In this document: in pieces, positions 1-6,376 of the stretch
Numbering within the stretch: position 1 is the first letter of the stretch
How the letters are laid out: every line of letters begins with the position of its first letter
Assembly (NCBI GenBank): GCA_030637945.1
Contig: DAOWFN010000202.1
Coordinates: 1 to 10,052, forward strand
Reading direction: 5' to 3'
Length of the DNA stretch: 10,052 nucleotides
From: Gammaproteobacteria bacterium
Lineage (GTDB): Bacteria; Pseudomonadota; Gammaproteobacteria; SZUA-229
The notes under the pieces: generated by a model
The model's input: only the letters and a program-made list of their open reading frames with translations
What the model was told of the DNA's origin: nothing
Database searches by the model: none
Translations under genes and position numbers: made by a program

Positions 1-1
1 A

Positions 2-1552
2 GTAAATCGAAGTCGAAGAAAAGAATTAGAGCTTACATTGCATAATGAAGATTTAATCAATGACCTGAATGATGAGATACACATTCGTGAGGAGATCCAA
101 TTTGAACTCGAAGATAGTAAACGTCAATTAGAGCGTAAGGTAGATGAGCGAACTAAAGACCTGGTAGAGATAAATACGAATCTTGAAAAAGTTATTGAGA
201 AAAAAGAAGCAGCGGAAGGTAGTTTACAATATCTCGCGTATCATGATGAGCTCACCGGCTTGCCAAACAGGAACCTGTTAATCAATCGCATCGATCACTC
301 TATCGAAACTGCCTATCGAAACAAGCAACAGTTGGGGATACTTTTTCTCGATCTGGACAGGTTTAAAACTGTCAATGATAGCCTGGGGCACCATATCGGC
401 GATAAATTAATCAAACAGGTATCAGAGCGTCTGTTGAAAACACTGCGTAAGGAAGACACTATCTCACGTAATGGGGGTGATGAGTTTGTTATCGTGATAC
501 AGCGCATGGTCAGTAGTGAAGAAGTAATCGGTATCGCACAGAAAGTGATCGAAAATCTAACTGATATTTTTGAGATTGATTCACATAAAATACATATCGG
601 CGCTAGTATCGGTATTAGTCTCTACCCTCACGATGGTAAATCAGGAGTCGAGCTCATAAGAAATGCTGATACGGCTATGTTCAGTGCAAAAAAAGCCGGT
701 GGTAACCGTCTTCAATTTTATGATGAAAGCATGTCAAACCGGCTACACGAACGTCTACTGATAGAAGCTGAGCTACATACTGCGATTGAACGAGATGAGT
801 TTTATTTAAACTACCAGCCACAGGTCGATTGTGTCAGTGGTAAAACCACTGGTTTTGAAGCCCTGCTCCGCTGGAATAATGGTAATTTAGGCATGATTGG
901 CCCTAATCAATTTGTTCCATTGCTTGAAGAAACAGGATTGATCTATGATGTGGGCGAATGGGTGATTAAAAATGTTGTCGAGTTTATTCGTTCAGGCCAG
1001 GTGGGTGATTCTGTTATTGCTATAAACCTGTCTGCATTGCAATGTGGAGATATGAAGTTTATCGAATATATCCAGGATGTAATTACAGCAGCGGGTATTA
1101 ATCCTGCGCAGCTGGAATTTGAAATTACTGAATCTTCACTGATTAATGATTTTGAAAAAACTGAATTATTCTTAAACAAGATTCATTCATTGGGCTGTTC
1201 GATCGCTTTAGACGATTTTGGTACGGGCTATACGTCGATGAGTTATTTAACACGACTTCCTATCGATTGCATCAAAGTGGATCAGAGCTTCATCAGGGAT
1301 ATCGATAGCAGTAAAACACTCGAAAATATCGTTAGAGCTATTGTTACTATGAGCGATAGCCTGGGATTGAAGAATGTTTTCGAGGGTGTTGAAACCGTAG
1401 CAGAATTGAATACTATCAAAAAGTTAAATGGTGCGATTATTCAGGGTTACCTGTACAGTAAGCCATTGAACGTTGAGGACATCGAAAGTTGGATGCTCGA
1501 GGAACATATCACATGTTCAGGCTATCAGGATAAAGCACAAAGCAGTAGTTAA
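2..1552 (+). CDS. GGDEF-EAL bifunctional cyclic-di-GMP protein, 5' end outside window
   Basis: The reading frame is open from base 2, so the gene almost certainly starts upstream. The TTG at 38 has no convincing ribosome site and is not a credible start. The visible 516 residues begin with a charged coiled-coil-like linker (to about base 220), then a diguanylate cyclase domain opening with HDELTGLPNR. It carries LDLDRFKTVND, an intact GGDEF active site (473-487) and, exactly five residues earlier, the RKED inhibitory site (446-457). The phosphodiesterase domain follows with EAL at 857-865, then AINLS, EFEITES, DDFGTGYTS, IKVDQSF, EGVET and QGYLYSKPL, so the usual metal and catalytic residues are present. 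Known for the family: synthesis of c-di-GMP from GTP and hydrolysis to pGpG. Which activity dominates cannot be told from sequence. It converges on the methyltransferase gene, so it is not in that operon. The missing N-terminus probably holds the sensor. Confidence 0.96.
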   Translation, partial: VNRSRRKELELTLHNEDLINDLNDEIHIREEIQFELEDSKRQLERKVDERTKDLVEINTNLEKVIEKKEAAEGSLQYLAYHDELTGLPNRNLLINRIDHSIETAYRNKQQLGILFLDLDRFKTVNDSLGHHIGDKLIKQVSERLLKTLRKEDTISRNGGDEFVIVIQRMVSSEEVIGIAQKVIENLTDIFEIDSHKIHIGASIGISLYPHDGKSGVELIRNADTAMFSAKKAGGNRLQFYDESMSNRLHERLLIEAELHTAIERDEFYLNYQPQVDCVSGKTTGFEALLRWNNGNLGMIGPNQFVPLLEETGLIYDVGEWVIKNVVEFIRSGQVGDSVIAINLSALQCGDMKFIEYIQDVITAAGINPAQLEFEITESSLINDFEKTELFLNKIHSLGCSIALDDFGTGYTSMSYLTRLPIDCIKVDQSFIRDIDSSKTLENIVRAIVTMSDSLGLKNVFEGVETVAELNTIKKLNGAIIQGYLYSKPLNVEDIESWMLEEHITCSGYQDKAQSSS

Positions 1553-1553
1553 T

Positions 1554-1590
1554 AACATCCGTTATACCGCATATAGAGATGTTTATTTCT
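1554..1590 (+). terminator. Weak candidate hairpin between convergent genes
   Basis: AACATC (1554-1559) can pair with GATGTT (1578-1583). Inside the loop TATA (1563-1566) can pair with TATA (1572-1575). The arm is followed by TATTTCT rather than a solid T run. It sits directly after the GGDEF-EAL stop and before the end of the convergent methyltransferase gene, the right place for a terminator, but the stem is AT-rich and interrupted. Treat as tentative. Confidence 0.25.
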
Positions 1591-1606
1591 GAGAGTGTGT
1601 TATATC

Positions 1607-2650
1607 CTATTTGTAGAATAGATACTGACCGTTGCCGTAAGCGGCTCCTTCCTCAGGAAAAAACATGGCTTTGCAGAGTACAAAGTAGTTATTCCAGTGA
1701 CGCACTCTTTCACAGTCCATCTTGTCTGGATAAATCTGATCAAGATTTTTCCAGAAGTTTGAGTGCCATTGATCCAATGTTCTCCAGTAATTCATGCCAT
1801 TTATAAACCAACATTCATCCAATGAAAAATTATTGAAGCCCTGTTGTAAAGCTTGGAATGGCAATACTTTGCCACCGGGGAAATAATCTCCAATCAACGT
1901 TGTATCGGAATCAAGTAATTGTGGAATCAGATCTCTAGATACGATCAGGTGATGGAACATGCGACCACCTTCAACAAGAACTTCATCTATTATTTTAAAA
2001 AATAGTTCGACATTATTAATATGTTCCATTAGCCCGACAGAGCTTACTACATCGTATTCCCCCTTTACTAGCAGAGAGCTACTGTTACTGTCAATCTCAC
2101 CGAAGTACAACTGAAATCTATCCGAAGAAAGTGGATCAGCAGGGTTATTTTTACGCTTGATGATGAAATCATGCTGATCTTTACTGTGGGTGAGCGAAGC
2201 TATCTGCAGGTTAGGATAGTTGTTGAGTAGATAGGATTCAAAGTAACCAAACCCGCAGCCAAAATTTAATAATTTCTCACCGTCTTTCAGCTTCATTCTT
2301 TTGGCAATTAATTTAAATTTATTCGTTTGAGCTTCAGCGAGGGATTTATTGCTTGCTAGAATTGTAAAAGGAATCTCATCATAATATGCCATGCTATACG
2401 ACATCGTCTCTTTATCAAGAAAGTTTTGAAAGAATGATATTCCCTCATCATAATGGTCATCAGCGAGTTTTTCAGGGAGCAATGTTAACGGACCATGTCC
2501 TATATCTATGGACTGACTTTTGTTATTTTTATAACGTCTGTATTCTCTGGTAAAGTATTTAGTCAGCTGTTTTTCAAATTTAATTAGCTCATCTGAGCCA
2601 TATTGGAAAATACCATCAGCATGCAATTCTTTGTATATATCTGTACTCAT
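1607..2650 (-). CDS. Cyclopropane-fatty-acid-synthase-like SAM methyltransferase
   Basis: A 347-residue class I methyltransferase of the CFA synthase / mycolic acid cyclopropane synthase type. Family members transfer a methylene or methyl from S-adenosylmethionine to a cis double bond of an acyl chain. SAM-binding motif I is NFGCGFGYF (residues 129-137), followed by ASLTHSKDQ, which matches the VTIS.EQ strand of CFA synthases. Family-specific landmarks are Glu209 in MEHINN, His234 in MFHHLIV, YFPGG (256-260) and Tyr288 in NYWRTLDQWHSNF. Those Glu, His and Tyr match the bicarbonate-binding residues of the family. Two departures: the usual YSCAYW cysteine is Met87 (YSMAYY), and the C-terminus ends in a YGNGQYLF-type sequence instead of the canonical FRxRDxQLWQ. 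It lies 103 bases after the ketosynthase on the same strand and is probably cotranscribed. The ATG has only a weak purine stretch upstream. Substrate unknown; an acyl chain made by the neighbours is an inference. Confidence 0.88.
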   Translation of the reverse strand: MSTDIYKELHADGIFQYGSDELIKFEKQLTKYFTREYRRYKNNKSQSIDIGHGPLTLLPEKLADDHYDEGISFFQNFLDKETMSYSMAYYDEIPFTILASNKSLAEAQTNKFKLIAKRMKLKDGEKLLNFGCGFGYFESYLLNNYPNLQIASLTHSKDQHDFIIKRKNNPADPLSSDRFQLYFGEIDSNSSSLLVKGEYDVVSSVGLMEHINNVELFFKIIDEVLVEGGRMFHHLIVSRDLIPQLLDSDTTLIGDYFPGGKVLPFQALQQGFNNFSLDECWFINGMNYWRTLDQWHSNFWKNLDQIYPDKMDCERVRHWNNYFVLCKAMFFPEEGAAYGNGQYLFYK

Positions 2651-2753
2651 TATGATCTTTTTGTCTCAGGATAAATTGTATTTTTATAGTCATGTTCATT
2701 CCATTAATTTTATATATTCTTCTTTTTTATGTGGATTGAAACTGGTTTTTAAG

Positions 2754-3971
2754 TCACCAGGCATATTGTTTAAGCGCGATAACCGCATTTAAGCCGCCAA
2801 AGGCGAATGAATTGGACATCGCGGCTCTAATTTCCTGTTGGCGTGATCCATTAGGTACATAGTCAAGATCACACACTTCATCAGCTACAGTAAAATTGGC
2901 TGTTGGCGGAATAGTTTTGTGATGTATCGCCAGGGCTGTTGCAATCAATTCTAAAGCACTAGAAGCACCTAATGCATGCCCATGCATTGATTTTGTCGAA
3001 GATACAGCGAGATCTTTCGCGTAAGTACCAAATACACGGTTGATCGCTTCAGTCTCAGTGGCGTCATTTATAATCGTGCCTGTTCCGTGCGCATTTATAT
3101 AATCAATGTCGTCAGGGTATAGGTTTGCATGATGAAGTGCTTTCTCCATTGCATTAGTAATTCCCAGAATATTGGGTCGAGTAATGTGCCCTGCATCTGA
3201 TGTCATACCGCCACCAGCAAGTTCTGCATAGATTTTTGCGCTACGGTCTCTGGCGTGTTCTTCTGATTCTAGGACTAGCATTCCCGCACCCTCTCCTAGC
3301 ACCAGGCCGCTACGATTTTCGCAAAATGGCCGACAGGTATCGTCTGATGCAACACGAAGCGCATCCCATGATTTTAATAAACCATAGGTAAACGGTGCAT
3401 CCGATGCGCCAACAAGTGCTACATCGATCATGCCAGATTGAATCATGGTCATACCTTGAATAATAGCATGAGAGCCAGATGCGCAAGCACTGGCCAGCCC
3501 GAAGGCAGGTCCTCTGGTTCCCAAGTGTAAACTCACCATGCTGGCAGCAGCGCTTGGCATGCCTTTGGGAATGGTCAAAGGATGAGCGCGAGTCCGTTTC
3601 TGTTTGTATAGCTGCTCATAAGTGGCTTCATCAGTATGTTTTGCTCCACAACCGCTACCGATTATTGTGGCAGCATCAACTAGAGTGTTTTCGCCATAGA
3701 TTAAACCCGCATCGTTAACCGCTTCCTGAGCAGCGATGACGGCTAATTGTGAATACCTGTCTAATAACGTAAGTTCGCTGGAAGAAAAATAACTTTCCGG
3801 GTCAAAGTTGGGTACTGTTGCGCCAAGTGATATTTTTACGCCGTCAAAGAGAGGGTCGAGTGGTTTAATAGCTGAACGCCCTGATTTGAGCGCATCCCAA
3901 AAACCAGTCAGATCCAGACCTAAGCCTGAAATAGCACCTAGACCAGTAATCATAACGCGACGATTCGTCAT
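2754..3971 (-). CDS. FabF-type beta-ketoacyl-ACP synthase
   Basis: A 405-residue condensing enzyme of the KAS II (FabF) type, normal in length. It would condense an acyl group with malonyl-ACP in the cytoplasm. The catalytic cysteine is Cys163 in SACASGS, the first histidine is His295 in INAHGTGT, and the second is His332 in SSTKSMHGH, with Lys327 in the same motif. The triad is complete, so this is an active elongating synthase and not a decarboxylating Cys-less variant. The N-terminus MTNRRVMITGLGAISGLG is typical. Near the C-terminus the usual FGFGGTN glycine-rich loop reads FAFGGLN (389-395), which hints at a specialised subfamily rather than housekeeping FabF. It starts 11 bases after the acyl carrier protein stop with no clear ribosome site, consistent with translational coupling. 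Its carrier partner is probably that ACP. Chain length and starter unit cannot be read from the sequence. Confidence 0.93.
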   Translation of the reverse strand: MTNRRVMITGLGAISGLGLDLTGFWDALKSGRSAIKPLDPLFDGVKISLGATVPNFDPESYFSSSELTLLDRYSQLAVIAAQEAVNDAGLIYGENTLVDAATIIGSGCGAKHTDEATYEQLYKQKRTRAHPLTIPKGMPSAAASMVSLHLGTRGPAFGLASACASGSHAIIQGMTMIQSGMIDVALVGASDAPFTYGLLKSWDALRVASDDTCRPFCENRSGLVLGEGAGMLVLESEEHARDRSAKIYAELAGGGMTSDAGHITRPNILGITNAMEKALHHANLYPDDIDYINAHGTGTIINDATETEAINRVFGTYAKDLAVSSTKSMHGHALGASSALELIATALAIHHKTIPPTANFTVADEVCDLDYVPNGSRQQEIRAAMSNSFAFGGLNAVIALKQYAW

Positions 3972-3982
3972 ATCAGTAGTTG

Positions 3983-4216
3983 CTAAGCTGCTGAGTTTAA
4001 GTTTTCTAACTTGCCCAGAATGTCGTCTACAGTAACGATTGAAGGAATGACTTCGTTGGGGATTTCAATATCAAATGCTTCTTCAAGTTCAAATAATATT
4101 GTAATGGTATCTAATGAGCCAAGCCCAAGTGAAACAAGCTCAGATTCTGGTTTTACATCTTCTATTTTACAATTTGCTGTTTTTGCAATTATTTCAGCGA
4201 CTATCTCTAGTGACAT
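3983..4216 (-). CDS. Acyl carrier protein, dedicated to the adjacent ketosynthase
   Basis: A 77-residue acidic acyl carrier protein, the standard size. The N-terminal helix MSLEIVAEIIAK, the ExELVSLGLGSLD loop, helix II (TITILFELEEAFDIEIP) and the TVDDILGKLE helix follow the family fold. The phosphopantetheine attachment site is Ser34 in GLGSLD. Housekeeping ACPs have DSL here, so the aspartate before the serine is replaced by glycine. The protein must be charged with 4'-phosphopantetheine by a holo-ACP synthase that is not in this window. It is the first gene of the leftward run and directly precedes the ketosynthase. A separate ACP paired with its own ketosynthase usually marks a specialised acyl pathway running beside primary fatty acid synthesis (inference). 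The ATG lacks a strong ribosome site. Confidence 0.93.
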   Translation of the reverse strand: MSLEIVAEIIAKTANCKIEDVKPESELVSLGLGSLDTITILFELEEAFDIEIPNEVIPSIVTVDDILGKLENLNSAA

Positions 4217-4318
4217 AATATTTATCTATAGTTAATCAAACATTTAGTTATTGTTATTTTTCAGCGGCTATCAATCCAGAAATAAATTTATTTGCCATCT
4301 GTGCTTGCTCTTACACGA

Positions 4319-4456
4319 TTATAGGTTAACTGGACTAATTAGGGAACGTTTTTCAAGATTTTTCTCATAAAATTCATATATATCAGACATCTTCTTAAAT
4401 AATAAATTAATTTGATGTTTTATCAAAAAGTTGTCAATATGTTCAGCAATGGACAT
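4319..4456 (-). CDS. Possible small protein of 45 residues, unrecognised
   Basis: An ATG at 4456 opens a 45-codon frame ending in TAA at 4319-4321. The product starts MSIAEHIDNFLIKHQ and is rich in charged and hydrophobic residues in a helix-like pattern, with no signal peptide or membrane segment. It would be the first gene of the leftward run, ahead of the ACP. Against it: there is no ribosome site, the region is AT-rich, a possible -10 box for the ACP overlaps its stop, and its start lies inside the promoter of the divergent gene. I do not recognise a family. Chance is more likely than not. Confidence 0.2.
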   Translation of the reverse strand: MSIAEHIDNFLIKHQINLLFKKMSDIYEFYEKNLEKRSLISPVNL

Positions 4457-4461
4457 ATAAG
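4431..4461 (+). promoter_or_regulatory. Candidate promoter with overlapping inverted repeat, RpfF-like gene
   Basis: TTGTCA (4431-4436) resembles a sigma-70 -35 box and TATAAG (4456-4461) a -10 box, with a slightly long 19-base spacer; ATATAA at 4455-4460 gives 18. Between and overlapping them is an inverted repeat, ATATGTTC (4437-4444) and GGACATAT (4451-4458), arms of eight with one G-T mismatch around AGCAAT. Its position over the core promoter is that expected of a repressor operator. The regulator is unknown. Confidence 0.35.
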
Positions 4462-4485
4462 TTCTATAAGAAAAGGGTGATACTG

Positions 4486-5526
4486 ATGAAGGTTTGTAAT
4501 GAAAGCAATGTCGATGGTCAGAAACAAACAAAGACTGCTATAGCGCCAGAATATACACAATTCACTACAAGGTATGATTCTGAAACTAGCGCTATCTGGT
4601 GCTGGATGAGTCCTGAGCCACGCCCCTGCATGAACGTTAAGTTAATTGACGAGCTCGTGCAACTACAGCGGCAAATTACAGACACGTATACAAGCCAAAA
4701 TTCAGATACTATCTGGCCTTTTCGCCACCTTATCTTAGCTTCGAAGATACCAGGCATTTATAACCTGGGTGGTGATTTAGGTCTAATAAAAGAATATATC
4801 GTTAATAACGAAGAAGACAAACTTCGTGATTATGCATATAAGGCTACGAATCTTATACATCGAAACATCAATAATCTAGATTTGCCGATAACTATGATAT
4901 CTCTCGTTCAGGGGCAGGCACTTGGTGCCGGTTTTGAAGCGGCCCTGTCCTGTGATGTCATAATTGCTGAACGCAGTTCAAAGCTGGGTTTTCCGGAAAT
5001 TCTATTTAATATGTTTCCAGGTATGGGAGCTTATAACTTACTGGCTCGCCGGATCGGTACAGCGCTGGCAGAACGTATCATCTTAAGCGGTAAAACTTAC
5101 ACCGCAGAAGAACTTTACGATATGGGTGTGATAGATGTGATTGCTGAAGATGGTGAAGGTGTACAAGCTACTGAAAATTATTTGAACAGCCACAATCAGT
5201 CACATAATACTATTCGTTCCATGAAAAAAATTCGTCAGATTGTTCATCCTATTACACAGCAAGATCTTTTTGAAATCGTGGATATCTGGATGGAAGCTTC
5301 GATGAAGCTAAGCGAAAAGGATCTGTCGAAAATGGAACGATTGCTCTTCCTGCAGACTGATACAAAAAACACTAAGAATATCAAAGAAAGTGAATCGTCA
5401 AAATCACCACGTCGTGGCGATTGGCGAAAAATCAAAGATGTTAGTTTCCCTCTAACGACTCACCTGGGTGAGAGTGTTCACGAAAACAGAAGAAAAAACG
5501 ATGGTCGCCGACAGAAAACTGAATAA
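4486..5526 (+). CDS. rpfF: RpfF-like crotonase, putative DSF-family signal synthase
   Basis: A crotonase-superfamily protein closely resembling Xanthomonas RpfF, which acts on 3-hydroxyacyl-ACP by dehydrating it to the cis-2-enoyl form and releasing the free acid (DSF). The start chosen is ATG 4486, with AGGG eight bases upstream; a GTG at 4477 in the same frame has no spaced ribosome site. In the 346-residue product the RpfF-like stretches are PRPCMNVKLIDEL (46-58), NLGGDL (93-98), GAGFEAALSC (147-156) and FPEILFNMFPGMGAY (169-183). Glu151 and Glu171 match the RpfF catalytic pair Glu141 and Glu161, including the 20-residue spacing. The C-terminal 50 residues, from about 295, are an extension not found in Xanthomonas RpfF (289 residues): charged and ending in two RR pairs. 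The gene diverges from the ACP-ketosynthase-methyltransferase run and is followed 87 bases later by the acyltransferase. Family assignment is firm; the actual product could be DSF-like or another enoyl compound. Confidence 0.9.
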   Translation: MKVCNESNVDGQKQTKTAIAPEYTQFTTRYDSETSAIWCWMSPEPRPCMNVKLIDELVQLQRQITDTYTSQNSDTIWPFRHLILASKIPGIYNLGGDLGLIKEYIVNNEEDKLRDYAYKATNLIHRNINNLDLPITMISLVQGQALGAGFEAALSCDVIIAERSSKLGFPEILFNMFPGMGAYNLLARRIGTALAERIILSGKTYTAEELYDMGVIDVIAEDGEGVQATENYLNSHNQSHNTIRSMKKIRQIVHPITQQDLFEIVDIWMEASMKLSEKDLSKMERLLFLQTDTKNTKNIKESESSKSPRRGDWRKIKDVSFPLTTHLGESVHENRRKNDGRRQKTE

Positions 5527-5613
5527 ATATTTTATATCATTAGTTTTCATTTAAAAGAAAAAGTAAGCAATATCACCTATCTTTAAAAGTAATATCAAGA
5601 TGTGGTTGGGCAG

Positions 5614-6363
5614 ATGTTGAGATCCTTAAAAAACTTATTTTTATTGCCCGTTATCTGGTTATGGTTGCTCGTGCTGTGCATCCTGTTATACGTGTTATCA
5701 CACCTGCCAAGATCTTTCTCAGGACGTTATTATCATTTCTTGAGCCGGTACTGGTGCGGGGTATTTGTACGTGCCTTAGATGTTGATCTGAGGTTAGTCC
5801 ATAAAAACCTGCAACCACTACCTGAGCAATACATCCTTATCGCCAACCACCCTTCTGCATTAGAAGATTTTGGTATTCCTGCTCTATTCGATATTTATCC
5901 ACTAGCAAAAGAAGGTGTGCGCAACTGGATCGTATTAGGTCGAATCAGTGATTATGCAGGAACAATCTACGTGAAGCGTGGTGATGCTCAGTCCAGGCAC
6001 GAAGCGTTGCAGTCGTTGGTCGATGCTGTGAAAGCGGGCAAAAACATCGTTTTATTTCCCGAAGGTGGCTGTAAGGGGCGGCGCATATATGAAAAATTTC
6101 ATACCGGTGCATTTGATATTTCTCTACAAACAGGCGTGCCGATACTTCCGGTATTTTTACATTATGTTGATCAGGAAACATTTGAATGGACTAATCAATC
6201 TTTGCTATTAAAATTGTGGCAAATATTTAAGTCCAATAAAAACCTCGTTAATTATTATGCCTACGATGCGATCAAACCTGATCAGTTCAGCGATAAAAAA
6301 AGTTTTGCAAAATATACCCATTCATTATATCTGGAATGGCAAAAGGATTATCTCGATGACTAG
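5614..6363 (+). CDS. PlsC-type membrane acyltransferase
   Basis: A 249-residue lysophospholipid-type acyltransferase, which moves an acyl group from acyl-ACP or acyl-CoA to a hydroxyl. Residues 8-30 form a strongly hydrophobic N-terminal anchor. Motif I is NHPSALED (78-85): His79 is followed at the usual distance by Glu84, so the pair is HX4E rather than the HX4D typical of PlsC, with Asp85 next to it. Motif II is YVKRGD (119-124), motif III LFPEGG (147-152) and motif IV VPILPVF (175-181). ATG 5614 is preferred; GTG 5602 in the same frame is the only earlier choice, with a TAA just upstream, and neither has a strong ribosome site. No terminator is visible in the gap after the RpfF-like gene, so cotranscription is likely. 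It may place the cluster's acyl product on a lipid or other acceptor (inference); a general phospholipid role is possible. Confidence 0.88.
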   Translation: MLRSLKNLFLLPVIWLWLLVLCILLYVLSHLPRSFSGRYYHFLSRYWCGVFVRALDVDLRLVHKNLQPLPEQYILIANHPSALEDFGIPALFDIYPLAKEGVRNWIVLGRISDYAGTIYVKRGDAQSRHEALQSLVDAVKAGKNIVLFPEGGCKGRRIYEKFHTGAFDISLQTGVPILPVFLHYVDQETFEWTNQSLLLKLWQIFKSNKNLVNYYAYDAIKPDQFSDKKSFAKYTHSLYLEWQKDYLDD

Positions 6364-6376
6364 AGAGGTATCATCT

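Larger units (their letters stand above)
4217..4485. promoter_or_regulatory. AT-rich divergent promoter region between ACP and the RpfF-like gene
   Basis: This 269-base region separates the two divergent halves of the cluster and is the natural place for shared control. Toward the left, TATAAT on the minus strand (bases 4318-4323) could be a -10 box giving a leader of roughly 95 bases for the ACP gene, but no good -35 box is at the right distance. Toward the right, a separate promoter with an overlapping inverted repeat is listed on its own. A 45-codon frame lies on the minus strand at 4319-4456 and is also listed separately. No terminator or RNA motif was recognised. Confidence 0.45.

Noticed and set aside
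1579..1806. Plus-strand open frame opposite the methyltransferase 3' end
   Set aside because: It overlaps a well-supported gene on the other strand, shows no family features and has no ribosome site.
2754..5526. Polyketide beta-branching cassette (ACP, ketosynthase, crotonase)
   Set aside because: Such cassettes have a decarboxylating ketosynthase lacking the active cysteine and an HMG-CoA-synthase-like gene. Here Cys163 is present, no such gene exists, and the crotonase matches RpfF.
1607..6363. Aryl-polyene or polyunsaturated fatty acid synthesis cluster
   Set aside because: No dehydratase, ketoreductase, ammonia-lyase, thioesterase or multidomain synthase genes are present.
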